Shown: positions 1 to 13,842 of the stretch, piece after piece
Layout of the letters: the number at the start of each line of letters is the position of its first letter
Position numbering within the stretch: position 1 is the stretch's first letter
Source: Diadema setosum
Taxonomy: Eukaryota > Echinodermata > Echinoidea > Diadematoida > Diadematidae
NCBI RefSeq assembly: GCF_964275005.1
Contig: NC_092690.1
Coordinates: forward strand, 10,482,010 to 10,546,009
Reading direction: 5' to 3'
DNA length: 64,000 nucleotides
The notes under the pieces: generated by a model
What the model was told of the DNA's origin: nothing
The model's database searches: none
What the model saw: only the letters and a program-made list of their open reading frames with translations
Program-made: the position numbers and the translations under genes

Positions 1-1204
1 GCTAGTACAGATAATGCTGTACATTTTGCTTTTGCAAAATTGTTATTCAAAGAACAGGCACCTACATATTATTCTCAGTCCCCACAAAATACAGAGTAAA
101 AGATAAAACGCTCGGCCTCAACGGTTTCTTTAGTATACATTCTTACCGTCAGTGCTTCTATGGGGAAGCTACTTAGAATTGATTTATGGTATATTACTAG
201 TCGTTAAATCATAAATAAAAACAATTATCAGTTCTTGATATACTCATACAATAACAGTTTCGTACATACTTTTTATCATAATTTTACATTTTATCTTCAT
301 TCCTACATTGCTGATCGATCGTCGATAATTTCATGTGTTTCACAAGGTCATACTAACAAACAGTGCAGCTGACGGTACTCCCCCTTTAAAGGCATAATTT
401 ACCATTTGCAGAAGAAACAAAAACCCAGCATTAGCGCTTTAAAATTTGATTTTATTGGTTCATGCATTATATCATTACTCATGCAGATACATACACATAT
501 AATATTATATATACATTGCTTTACATACATTAATTACATACATTAATTGTTAGCAAAGTAAGTTAATTCATTGCCTTTACAATGTACAAAAACATATCAG
601 CGATGCAATGAATAACACAGAAGGGCTACAGCTTAAGCATTGCTTGATTTACATGCAGCCCTCGTACATAATGCATAACTATAAGAAAATAGGAGGGAGG
701 GATGACTTGCATAGAGATAGGATAGAAAAAAGGAGAGAGTTAGAAAATAGTTCTTATATGTGAGTTAGGGATAGAAACAACCAATGTGAAAATTCGAATT
801 CGTATTATCGATGCTAAGTAATTTTAAATAGGCAAAAAGTGAACAATAGTTATAATAAAAATGTTTACAGACTTAACCTTCTACAGTTATGGTTTAATGA
901 GAAAAAATACTGATATCTCCTTATATTTTAGGGTTTATTGCGAAAATTTAAAATGTTAGGATGCTTTGTGCCACAACAGACCTACACATATGCGTCAAAT
1001 GTGATATCTTGAACATTTTTCAAATCACTGCTCCCAAAGGTAAACAGGATCTTTAACATTATTCTACGGCATAAGAAAGATTTGACAAAATATCAAGTCA
1101 TTGTCGTTCTTCCGTTGCTAATATGCCTTGTAATATTCTAATCCCTACAATAGAGAAATAAGACTCATTTACGTGAACAAACAAATGGGTATTTCTTGCG
1201 CTTG
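1..1204. other. AT-rich sequence with no recognised gene
   Basis: No open frame of useful length and no recognisable repeat or RNA gene was seen here. It lies downstream of the 3' end of the minus-strand Ig receptor gene. Confidence 0.4.
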
Positions 1205-1598
1205 CAGTTCGTTATTAAGAAGGTTCTTTAGTCCGAAGGTTCGTTATTCCGAATATGTGATAAGATTTGTTACTCCGAAGGTTCGTTAATCCGAAAATGA
1301 CACAAAGCTCGTTATTCCAAAGGTTCGTTAGGACTCTATTTCATTTCGGATCAACTAACCCTCGGAATAACAAACCCTATTTCATTTTCCGATTAACGAA
1401 CCTTCGGAATAACGAACCCTATTTCATTTTCGGATTAACGAACCCTCGGAATAACGAACCTCCGGAATAACGCCACATAATATGATCGGATTACCGAACC
1501 CTTTTTCATTTTCGGATTAACGAACCTCTAGGTAGAGGGAATTTGTGTGTTTTGGATTAATGAACCTTCGGGATAACGAAGCTTCGGAATATCGAACA
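1205..1598. mobile_element. Word-repeat TIR element (GTTCGTTATTCCGAA family)
   Basis: The word GTTCGTTATTCCGAAGG recurs in one orientation on the left half and as CGGATTAACGAACC / CTTCGGAATAACGAAC on the right half. The outermost sequences (TGCAGTTCGTTATT on the left, AATATCGAACAGCA on the right) are imperfect inverted repeats. The open frame at 1267-1470 is only a translation of the repeat. A diverged relative lies at 30029-30262. Confidence 0.65.
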
Positions 1599-2065
1599 GC
1601 ACCCATTTCTTGCACAATTGTAAGTCAGGTATATAGTTTTAGCCTATTCAGTTCCCGCCCATGACGTCTTCCTTCAGTACAATATGACATCCAAGCACAG
1701 AAGTATAGGCGTGTTCATATGTAGCAACTAACAGTAAATTCGAGTAGACATCGATTATCACTGATGTACCACAGTGTGCTGCCAGCATAGTAAAATCTGG
1801 ACACGTTAGCCTATATGTAAAGCCATCTATTTTCTACTATATGATTTCCTCCTCCTCTCGGTATTGTCTCGCGTCCAACAGTGTATATGCATGCGGGTAA
1901 TTGAATGTGTGTACGAATGTATTGTCCTTGTCATATTTTCCCGGTACACGTGGTTCAATGAACAGTGTCCGGGCACTATAGCATTGGTATTCTATATTTT
2001 TTTCCCGACCTGTGTATCTCAAAATAACTACATGTATATTGTTATAGAATAGTATATCATTCACT
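1599..2065. other. No recognised feature
   Basis: Non-repetitive sequence beyond the 3' end of the receptor gene. Short open frames on both strands overlap each other and show no family signature. Confidence 0.35.
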
Positions 2066-2345
2066 CATTATTTATTTAGCGATCCACGTCCGACAAGCTC
2101 TGCTTTTTAGTGGATCACTATTTTCCATGATCGAATTTATTTTCCGCTCGCCCACGTAGTATTTGTACAGTGTTCCTCTTTATTATTGTACATAAATGTT
2201 GTTCTATAATTTGTCTCGTATATTACATGAATCTTTTGCGAGCGTTTGAACAATATCACTTAATGACATGTATACATTGTACTATGTTTTTGATTTTCGT
2301 TGATTGGAAATAAACTATGATTGAATTGAATTGAATTGAATTCCT
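2066..2345 (+). mobile_element. 3' end of a non-LTR retrotransposon (LINE) with short-unit tail
   Basis: The block ends in ggaaataaactatg followed by four copies of a 5-bp ATTGA-type unit. Such tails close many CR1/L2/jockey-like LINE 3' UTRs. No coding part is attached, so this is a 5'-truncated insertion. It lies just beyond the receptor stop codon. The AATAAA hexamers on the minus strand at 2136-2141 and 2179-2184 fall inside it and could serve as receptor poly(A) signals. Confidence 0.5.
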
Positions 2346-2354
2346 GCGTTGTGG

Positions 2355-2699
2355 TTAGACGTTCGAATAAACATGATGAATGTCCTGCCGCGTGTCACCA
2401 ATGGACTCATAATGAACCGAGCCACATGCGGAAACATCTTCGCTCTGGTTACACGTCATTCGTTCCTGATGCTGGCTAGATGGATTGCTTGATGTCTCCC
2501 CCATGGGTAACCTCGGCCTCACGTTCTCGTCTAACTGCACTGGTAGAGATACACCCAGATCGGTCAATGCCTTTATCAGGTCTGAGGTTGATATTCCAGG
2601 CAGCACCGATGTCATGGGCATGTAACCAGTGGAATCCTGTTGAGAACTGCTCGTCTGCTGGTTTACGGTGGATGATGTTGAGAAGCCTTTGAAAGTGAT
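2355..2699 (-). CDS. Ig receptor exon 7, signalling tail with YxxM, ITIM-like and YxN motifs
   Basis: Acceptor ...caattacag, phase 0, 114 codons plus TAA-type stop. All three tyrosines sit in SH2-type motifs: STGYMPMT (YxxM, the class bound by PI3-kinase p85), SVHYESIG (fits the ITIM pattern I/V/L/S-x-Y-x-x-I/V/L) and HHVYSNV at the extreme C-terminus (pYxN, the Grb2 class). Motif meanings are established for vertebrate receptors; their use here is inference. Confidence 0.8.
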   Translation of the reverse strand: MTFKGFSTSSTVNQQTSSSQQDSTGYMPMTSVLPGISTSDLIKALTDLGVSLPVQLDENVRPRLPMGETSSNPSSQHQERMTCNQSEDVSACGSVHYESIGDTRQDIHHVYSNV

Positions 2700-5600
2700 C
2701 TGTAATTGAGAAGTGTAGCGTATGTAGGCCCTCTGTTTGCATCTCAAAATAAGTACTTTTCGGTGAGTTGCGTCTTGATACAGTGTAAGTCGCCACAATG
2801 TCCCGAAATCACGAAGGTGGTATATTTGAAAACATTGTTTAATCTATGGACAATTTGTATGGAGCGCGAAGTGTCGCGTGGCATATTTCCTTACGAAATC
2901 AGTCATTTCGTCAACGAAATGATCATTTTGTTTAATCAATGGACAATTTGTACGGGGCGCCAAGTGTCGCGTCGCCCATTTCGTCAACGAAATTATCATT
3001 TTGTTCATGAAATGTTCATTTCGTTAACGAAATGATTTTCGTCATCGGGATGTTGTCATTTCGTTATTAAATTACAGATTTCGTAACGCAATAGGCCACG
3101 CGACACTTGGCGCTCCATACAAATTGTCCATGGTTTCACCATGGTTTGAATTGTACCACCTTCGTAAATTCGGGCCTTCAAGTCCATTTTCGCCAGTGTT
3201 AACGTTGCCTTATCTATACTGTCATTTCAATGACCCAAGCATCACCAAATTGTTAGTATGGATTTTTCAAAAATATTTTCATATTCATTTTCATAGCATT
3301 ATCAGATTAAATAAACTGTTTTGGTAGGCTTACTACTCCGTGAAGAGGAACGTAATAGGCCTATAGCAAAACTCCTTGCTAAAGGACAACTTGCATAAAA
3401 AGGCCTAAAGAGTACAACAAAATTCACAGTGCCGCAATAAATCTAGTAGGATTCGTGATACTCGTGACTTAAAAGTAGCAACAAACCTATCTATCATGAA
3501 CGAGCTGAAGACTACATGAAACCAAATTTTAATCTTCACATGTGACTTCTCAGGTTTACTGTTTAGAAATGATTATAGTATGAACAATCAGTCCAGGTAA
3601 AATATGGTGATAAACAACTGTTTATAATTCAATGTAATGTCTGCTTCCCGTTTCAGAGCTTTCTTTTCTACTTTTTGTCTATCTGGCTCACGAAATGAAA
3701 TTATGTTATACAATATTCCTTCCTTCATCTGGCAACGGACTAAAGAAAAAAGAAAAAAAAAGAATATAAAGTATGTTGATAAAGTTATCAGCCATCATTC
3801 TCATTGCTACATTAAAGGCAGTTCAGTTCAGATTTTGCATACCTCATCTGAAGCCGAATCAGCAAAACACGGATCTTTTCCGTGTATATCACCCTCCGTT
3901 GAAGTCGTGGGCTTTGACAGAGGTGTCATCTCAAGACGAGTAGGAGAATGGACCTGACTCGGATGAGTGTCTTGTAGTTGTCGTTCTTCAGATTGTTCAT
4001 TTGACACAATGTCTTCTGTATTTGACGGATTGTGTGAAGAGGATTTCCGCTGTGGTCTCTGGGTCCTGGTGTCGTGAGTCCTCTGCTCACAGTTTTGAGT
4101 TCGATCTGCAAAATGACAAATTCAACTCAGAAATACCCTTCTCACAGTTTCCTCATATATTTTCAATATTTTTTAAGTTTATATCTAAGTATACCTGTAT
4201 TTATGTTTTCTTGAATGTTTGCATAATGTGCTCATGTTTTCCTTTACTGAAAAATATAATAGTCTCTGATAGTCTATAATTCCATTCTCTATTTACTGCA
4301 TTTTCAGGCAAAACAGGATGTCACATACGATCGAAATGTTAAGCAGAAAAATGTTCATGTCAGACATATTTATCATACATAATTATGTACTTGTTGAACC
4401 TTGAATAAACTTTTAAGTGTTTTTTTTTCTTTTAATTTCCCTGTGAGGGAAGTCTAATTTGTAATTTTCTAAACAGACAAATACGTTCATCTTAGACATG
4501 TCAGGCATAATTCTACTGGTTGAACGTTAAATAAATTTTCTTTTTTAATTTTCAATCCCTCTGAGGTACCCACAAAGTAGAAACACAGTGTTTCGAGTGG
4601 GTAGGCCTTTTTTCACACAATGTATAAATGTGTTTTTGTAACCTCATCTTGTAATGACTGCAGACATAAAAACGTTATTCATTTCTACCTGTGTATCATT
4701 TCATAAAATGCCCGTCAAGTTTACGGATTATTGTACATTGTGTTGAAAACAAGTGTAAATTAGGTTTGAACTGAAATGAATTGTAATGAATTTAAACCTA
4801 ACTTGTTTTTGTCTTAACTTGAAGAGACATGACGTATTAACTTATAATAGTAATTGATGGTTTACTAACCTCTATAAAGCTTGAAGGCAATAACCATCAC
4901 ACAGCATATGATTATCATAAAGCAACCTGTCACAATGAAGACGACTTTGCAGAGGTAGAATGAATTCTTTGAAGCTGGAGGATCTGTGCGCAAAAATATT
5001 TAAAATGTCCGATGACAAAAGAAACAAACGAACTGACACCGGGCAAAGAAACAGCTCAAGTAAATTATACCAAACCATTATGGAAAATGCATTCCTCATT
5101 ACGTAAAGAATCAGGGGTGATTGTGTATTCATGTTGTTGATCTAAGATTATAAGAAATTTGCGGAAGGATTTGAATGTCACATGGAAGACAATGTGTACG
5201 TGCATTAATTCTAGCGCAAATTACATTCATTATTGAAGTACATGTGATATATATTTATGAAGAGTTTGTTTGCAAAAACCGATAAGTCCATTTGTCAAGT
5301 GGAAATATTTGCGATTAAAGGTCAAGAAAATTAAAGAGACTAATAAGAAAATTTTTGCTTCTTTTGACCATAACTTCAAATATGTACCTTTGTATGTAGT
5401 GACCAATATATCATTTAAAAGGTATTATTTTGTACTTTATGACAGAGACCGGTACTTCAAAATCTTCAAAAATGGACTTATCGGTTTTTGCAAACAAACT
5501 CTTCATATATATGGTCTCTGTCATAAAGTACAAAATAATACCTTTTAAATGATATATTGGTCACTACATATAAAGGTACATTTTTGAAGTTATGGTCAAA

Positions 5601-8600
5601 AGAAGCAAGACTATTCTCTTTATTTGTCTTGACCTTTAATCGCAAATATCTCCATTTGGAAAATATGGACTTATCGGTTTTTGCAAACAAACTCTTCATA
5701 TGCCTACACTGCAAAAAGTCCGGTGTTAAATGTGAAACACCGAGCCAGTGTTAAATTTCCGGTGCTCATTCATGGTGTTAGATTAACACCTCCGGGTGTC
5801 ATTTCAAAATATAAAACTGTTTTTTTTTTTAATAGTTTCTTAGTTACTGCACTTCTTGTTGATTTCGAACTTCAACAAGACGATAAAGAATTTTCCGATA
5901 AAGCACTTGATTTTTGAAAAAAAAATGTGTAAACACATTTACACCACAGTAACACCAGTTGGTGTGGTCTCCCATTGAAGCTGGAGGGGTGTTATATCAT
6001 TGAAATTAACACCAGCAATATCAAATCAACACCATGCGGTGTCATTATTGAATTAACTCTAGCCCAGTGTCAAAAACATCACCAGCCACAGAGTCAAATT
6101 ACCACCACGAAGTGCCAGGTGAACACTTTTTAACACCATCATAATACATTTTCTACACCTGTGGGTGTGGTCCTCTATTGAAGCTTGATCGGTGTTAGAT
6201 TTAACACCCGTGGTGTTAAATCTAACACCGATGTTTTTACAGTGTATAATACTTTTTGGGAGGGGTGTATTAGAATTTTTTTCCCCTGGAGAACGAATCA
6301 ATGTGCATTTTATCGTAAACACAGAACAAAAACAAAATCAATCGATCAGAGAGAGAAGTAGCATGTATCATGCAATTAATTTTTTTGCACCATCGATCCT
6401 GAAAATGGGTATGATTAGTTGTACAAATTCCAAGGCAGTTGTTTTAAGACGCACGTATTTGTCCCGCTAATTCTTCCCTTAAATTCTGTGATGTGACAGT
6501 ATGCGTTCATGGCACCATCTTGAAAGCAGGCCCGACAAAAGCAGAAAAATCTTCCCTCTGTCCTCAGGGCGAAAACTACTTATCAACACTACATATTTCC
6601 AACCTTTTTAGTAAAAGGGTAATCATGAGTTACAGAATGATACGCGTGAGTAAGCCCACAGAACTTCATCGAGTTTGCTCCATGCAGGTAATACATGTAG
6701 ATATTTTTTTGTTGTCATGTACTATTTCTCATTCTCACACTTCTCGATCTCCTTTTCATTATCCCTCAAATCTCTCAAATCGAATATCTGGACCCTTTAA
6801 GCGATGTACGATACACTTTTTATTTCTTTGGAAACCCACTCAGATTGAGTGTGTATAATTATGCATTTCAGGACATAGATATTGTAAAGATCAAAACTTG
6901 CCTTTCGTTGTCTCTGAATCTAACTTGAGAATTCTTGTGTCATTTCCAAGGCTGTTGTTCACTAAGCATTGAAATGTTTTGCCGATCCTTCCCGATGTGA
7001 TAGTAAGCGTCGAAGTGACGGTGGCATGATTACAGCCAGTCAGTACAGTGCGCGTTGTTACCATGTTCTCTAAGTCAGAACCTGGACTGTTGTCCTGTCT
7101 CCAATATACAGAAGATGGTGGGTATGACTCCACAGTGCAAGAGGCTATTAAAGTTCCTTCCTCCTCGACATAGTCTTCTCCCACTAATAAGCTGTGTATT
7201 ATAGGTGCCTCTGTGAAGAGTCCGTGAAGCGAGGAGCAAAAATGTGTTGTTTACAGTGGTAGACGGTGTCAGTTTTTGGAAGCGTTCGAAGTAATTGACG
7301 AATGACATCCACACTCAGTCATTCAAGATACTGTCTTTAAAACATTCTTCGACGTTAGAAATGTTAAAAAAAAACAACAACAAAAACTAATTTTACTGAA
7401 TCAGCAAAGGAACCAGATAACTATCACCTCTATCTCTTTGAATTACATTTTTCATGTCTATTGAGATTTTGAGCTCCGAATTTTTAAGAGCTAGCTAGCT
7501 TCCGTCGGAGGAGGGCTGAATACTATACCCTATCATCATGTATCAATTATCAAGGCTTATAAAGCTAAATGGTTACAACTTACATCACATATTGATCATA
7601 TCAGTTGGGTAAAATATAGGAAGACGCATGTTTATTTGAGTATTGCTATCTCAAATATATCTACATGATTATCCTTTTTTTTTCACTACATTATACAAGT
7701 CATCATAACCTACAGACTTGCGACATTGCTCATAAAATCCATCAAGGTGCAAGTGGGGGGGGGCACTTCCTTTAGCGCAAAAACATAACCTTACCGCGCT
7801 AACACTTCAAGATCTCTATAATATTTCATTTTAGTGACACTTACGCACTTCAGGGGGCCCGTTTCATAAAACTTGTCATCAGTGACATGTTGTCATAGAT
7901 GTGACAAGCTACATTATTTCCTTAGACTGAAATAGCTTGTAGTCAGGGACCAATCCAAATGTTGGATTGAAGTTTTCAATCTAACAGACTTAGAATTCAA
8001 TCTTATTCGATTGAAACTTTCAATCCATTTTTGGATTAGTCCCTGACTACAATCTATTAGATTGACTTTCAATCCACGGAATTTAGAGAGTGCTGAAATC
8101 CTTGCATTTGATTGGCTGAGAGCAATTTTGTCATAGAAATGTGGCAGTTGTCACTAATAACAAGTTTTATGAAACGGGCCCCTGGTAACCCTGGTTAAAA
8201 CAAGTGAAGGGCCCAAAGTGATGACACTGTCCTTATGTATTCCTCTGTATGGTGCACAAAAAGTAGGGGGCCCGAGGCCCCCTTGCCACCCCCCCCCCCC
8301 CCCCCCGGTTACGCCATGCATGGTATAATACAAAGAACCCTTAACTGGCTAAAATAATTTCCTTCAGATTATTAAAACATTCAAAACGTACATAATGATG
8401 AAATATTACCTCCTCTCACTATAGTGACTGTAGATTCCGTAATGACGAAATGGCCATTTTTCTCAAGGAGACATTTCATCGACTCGTTGTTGTCACGTTT
8501 TGTGACGTTGAATGTGATTCTCAGAGAATTGACGGAAAGGTTTTGACTGCCGTCGTAGAATCTGTTGTCTGTTTGTAGATTAACGTGAAAATCTGCCAGC

Positions 8601-11600
8601 GTTGTTTGCCATTTTAACTTCATACCCGGTGCCAAAGTTCTTTCCGTGAAGCAGACAATAGATTTATGGGCTCCCGTTGGGAGAATCATCGTTTTCATTT
8701 CCTTCAAGGTGTAGTTCAACTGTCCGTCATCTATGGCAAGAGTGAGTGATGGCACTGTGTCGTTTTGAAAACAAAAACCTAACTGTGGTGAGTCAAACTC
8801 ATGTAACGTACTTTTGTAATCTATAGGCTGCGTTTATCAACTCCTTTTCTCGGCAGAAACAGGTTATCCAAACAGCTTTCAAGGAATTTTTACGAGTTGA
8901 TAAACGCAAAGCTGTTTTGAAAGCCCTTTAGGAAAGCCTTTTACGAAAGGGTGCGTTTATCAACTCTCCTTTCTCGGCAGAAACAGGTTATCCAAACAGC
9001 TTTCAAGGAATTTTCACGAGTTGATAAACGCAAAGCTGTTTTGAAAGCCCTTTAGGAAAGCCTTTTGCGAAAGGGTGCGTTTATCAACTCTCCTTTCTCG
9101 GCAGAAACAGGTTATCCAAACAGCTTTCAAGGAATTTTCACGAGTTGATAAACGCAAAGCTGTTTTGAAAGCCCTTTAAGAAAGCCTTTTCGAAAGCCCC
9201 AAATTTGTGGCTATCCAAACAGGTTTCCTAAACAGGTTTTCAGAAACCTGTTTGTAAAAGCCTTTTGGAAGTTGATAAACGCAAAGCTGTTTTGAAACGG
9301 CTTTGTAGTCTTGTACTTCAGTACTTGTACTTCTCCTCGGGTCGAATGGCCCAATGCAGCTGTGCAGTGACAGGCCAGTTAAAAAATCGTGTTCGCGAAG
9401 AGAGTTGATAAAAGCAACTATTTTGAAAGCCGTTTCTAAAGGGCTTTGGAAAGGGCTATCGAAAGCCGTTTAAACAGGGGAAAGTTGATAAACGCAGCCC
9501 TTAAGGTCTCATGCCGCCACTCAGAAATATTTGAAGTATGTGCTAAACTGGAGCTGCCTCACAGATAGGAAGACAATTGATTCATGTGGCATTGCATCAT
9601 GACTCGTCACTCTCAAAGGAAGATATCTCTTTATGATGGTAATTGCTTTTCGCCGTCCCTTCTCAGAAAACAAGCGGCGCATTAATAGTACAGGCAGTCA
9701 AGGCTTTGCAAAGGGCTCTCGAAAGGGCTATGGAAAGGGCTTTCGAAAGGGCTATCGAAAGGGCTATCGAAAGCCGTTTAAACAGGGGAAAGTTGATAAA
9801 CGCAGCCTTAGAAAACAAGCGGCACATTAATAGTACAGGCAGTCCGAGGGCTTTGGAAAGGGCTCTCGAAAGGGCTATGGAAAGGGCTATGGAAAGGGCT
9901 ATCGAAAGTTGATAAACGCAGCCGACGAAAACAAGCGGCACATTAATAGTTCAGGGAGTGGACAGGGCTTTCGAAAGGGCTATGGAAAGGGCTTTCGAAA
10001 GGGCTATGGAAAGGGCTATCGAAAGGGCTATCGAAAGGGCTTTCGAAAGTCCTTTAAACTGGGGAAAGTTGATAAACGCAGCCTAAGTCAAATATGAAGG
10101 GTAAATAAACCAATACGTTCCACCATTCTTCAAAGGAAAAGGATTTAGCATGTATTACGTAACAATCGCAATTGTTATTCTATCTCAAATTAAACAAATA
10201 GCAGTTGTATATGACCATTTAGAGGGAAGAGTGCTAAGATTTAACTGCGAGGCATTCCACCTGAAGGTTATTTGACACATATACTAATCACGTAGATGAT
10301 AGATGATTCATATTAATGATTCTATATCTTTTTTAATTGCAATTAATTTTTCTTGATCGACGTAAATAAAACACCAATCATTGATTTGCAATGTATCCAG
10401 TACCTGCTGATATAGGTGATCAGAACCATAACTGGCCATCGGACATTTCGGGCAAAAGCTTTGTAGTCTAGACTAGTGGGCCTGTATAGCAATCAGGAGT
10501 TCTTTGGTTCGAATCCAAACCCAATACTTTGATGACCCATGATGTTTTATTATGATTGCTAGTGAAAACACTGACTAATCGGGGTTTACATACTTATGTC
10601 TGTTTAACAACCAAAATCAGAACAACTTCTTTAAAGGTGTTTTCTTGCATTTCCATTGACTAATGGAAAAGGGGGTCTCCTTCCAAACTTTAGACTCACC
10701 TTTAATAATAACAGTTAAGTTTACTGTACATATTATGGGCCCAGCTGATAGCTTGGTAGCGATGTACGTATATATTCCTTCATCTTGGAAAGAAACATTT
10801 GTGATCATTAGGTTGCATGACACAACGTCATCGCCTGATCGCACTAAGTCGAAACGAGGCAAGTTGAACAGGGTCTCGTCTCTTGGTATATATCTAATCA
10901 AATCAGAGTTATCGATGTCAAGCCTCCAGGTGACACTGAGAACCGATAGGTTGGAGCAGCAGGGTAATTCGACATTGTCTCCAGTAGTAGTGATGACGTG
11001 TGTCACGTTTCCTCTACCTATAGAAGACGGGACGTTATGACAGATATACCAAGATAAGATTATTTTCTTGTTTAAGTCGTCACATCAATTTTCCCTAGAA
11101 TCAATGTCTAGATGTGTCATGTCCCTCACGATTTTTCTCTGGGTATAAGAATTATAAACAGAGGTGTGTTTAAGTATTTTCCAGTCTTGTACCAGAAAAA
11201 CAGCAACATGAATCTGATATAATATACTTCGTATATTATGAAATGAATGATCACACTCTTCACCAGGTTATTCCAGCAATGAAACAGTGTCTTTCCAAAG
11301 CATTAGATGGAATAATTCAAAGAGATACGAAAGTAAAACTCTCTGTGACTCAAACAGGCTGAATTGATCATGAAAATGGTCAACTAGCCTTACTCTGACA
11401 TAATTACCCCTCAACAAATGATAATCAAGAGGATAATCTTGCAAATTGCGCCAGTCACTTTGAAACAATGTCATGCTTAGAAAGTATAACGTATGCAAAA
11501 ATATTTTTATTGCATGCTTAATTATTTGCATTTCCTTTTTATTTCTTATTTTTGCAAATACAGAGCTTTTCTTTTTTCCTTACGGAACTTCTTGACAATA

Positions 11601-13784
11601 CCCGCTTTGCTTTCCCTTTCAAGTGCCCTTGATATTTTTTATAATTCAGTGCATTTTTAGGGCCATTCTCCGATAAGGTGTGCAATTACCGTTGTAGAAA
11701 TGACAAAAATTCAACATCTGAGATTTCATTTATTTTTCATCATTTCAGAAACCTCAATTCCTTAGGAATACAAAACAATCAATGGGTGATTTTTGAGAGC
11801 CCATACTTTTCCTAGAAACATTTCCAAACGTAGAGTCCTTTTTGCATATTAAAACCACATATCAGATACGTTACCAGAGGTAGCATCTTACAAAACTGTT
11901 GATTTTGTCTGCTTATTTCTTGCTTGAAAATGGCGATGATAATGTAAAACTACAAGCTTAAACATCTACAAGCATCGTGGAAACATTTTGGAGTCAGCTT
12001 TGATCTAATCTGTAATAAGAATGATCGTAATTTATAAAATGAAGGCTAAATAAAAATCAAGAACATGTACATATTTCGGCTTGAAATATGTTGCCCTAAT
12101 CTAACTTTTTACCTGCATTTGAATTATAGCAATAATCTCATTGATTATTTATGCAACTTTATGAACAAGCATTATACTTCTCATAAATAGCAAATACCAG
12201 GTAACATCTCTGCCAAATTAAATACATTTCGGATCGAAAGAAGAACGGTGTGTGGTAACGTATCTGATGCATCAGACGTTCCGTTAGTATACTTTAAACC
12301 CAACACCAATCATGCCAATATATTCATTTTAACTTGTAAGAACATCACAATATTATTATTTTCGTTAAAACACCGCACTTCTAAACGTTAGAAAATGTTC
12401 TCGTCATAGATAGAAGATTAGATCATTCTTCAATAAAACTTTGAGATGTACCTGAAATACGAGAGTCAAGCAGGCACAATTCCACAATGCTTCTTTTCTG
12501 AGAAATTTTGTTATTATGATACACGGAAGCCGGTAAGAATGAAATTGGAAAAGATATAAGCAAGTGGTAAATATAAATTCATTTTCCTTTGTTCCTCTCT
12601 GTAATTAATTAGGTCTGAAGAACCAATAAGCGATGGTAACGTATCTGACAAAGGGTGCGTTTATCAACTCCTTTTCTCGGCAGAAACAGGTTATCCAAAC
12701 AGCTTTCAAGGAATTTTTTACGAGTTGATAAACGCAAAGCTGTTTTGAAAGCCCTTTAGGAAAGCCTTTTACGAAAGGGTGCGTTTATCAACTCTCCTTT
12801 CTCGGCAGAAACAGGTTATCCAAACAGCTTTCAAGGAATTTTCACGAGTTAATAAACGCAAAGCTGTTTTTGAAAGCCCTTTAGAAAAGCCTTTTCGAAA
12901 GCCCGAAATTTGTGACGATCCAAACAGGTTTCCTAAACAGGTTGTCAGAAACCTGTTTGTAAACGCCTTTCGAAGTTGATAAACGCAAAGCTGTTTTGAA
13001 AGCCCTTTATGCCTCAGTCACATAATGCTCTACGTCCGGCGTTACGTCCAAAAAAGTCATATTTTCCGCGGACCCCCGCGGATCCTTTGCCGTCACCAGA
13101 AATTTGTACAAAACATGCCGGCAAAAAAATGCGGGCGATACGGACAGATACGACCAGATGCGAATACTTGCGTCCACTTGCGGATATTCTTATGAATTGG
13201 CACATAATAGTTCAGAACACTTGCGGAGAGTTGCGCATTTTTCGGATAGTTTCGGATAGTAACAGAATAATCATGGCAATTTGGTTTTCTCTTACGATCC
13301 CTGCTAAGTCAGTGTATTATGACAGCAAGGTTATCACATTTTGAACTGTCTTACATTGTACACTGGGGAAAACTGAAATTGAATTTCGTACAAGTTGTGA
13401 AAAAATCGTAATCCTTTAATTTACTTTACAATAATAAAAGATGTATGAAATTTTGAACTTGAAGTTTGTTTGTGCAACTCAAATATGAATAAACGTCATA
13501 AATGTAAAGAATGTATGTGACCGTGCATCACAAAACGAACAAAAAGTCGCACACACTGATTTTGTATGAGGACTGAAAATAGGTGAAATGGGTCAACCGA
13601 GCCGATTTTGACTTGGCTACCTTGGGTAAATAAGGCCTTATCATTATTATTATTATTATCATTATTGTTATCATTATTGTTATTATTTTTATTATTGTTA
13701 TTATCATTATTATTAATAGTATTATCATTATTAGTAATATTATTATTATTATTATTATCATCATTATTATTATTTTTGTTGTTA

Positions 13785-13842
<58 letters not shown>

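Noticed and set aside
9633..10097. Plus-strand frames encoding a Lys/Arg/Gly/Tyr-rich repeat protein
   Set aside because: They are translations of the 12-bp minisatellite GGGCTNTCGAAA. The opposite strand is equally open, and the same pattern at 15784-16074 lies in another copy of the element.
10455..10560. Possible tRNA gene (good B box)
   Set aside because: No acceptor stem or cloverleaf can be drawn; the sequence is the head of a dispersed SINE-like repeat.
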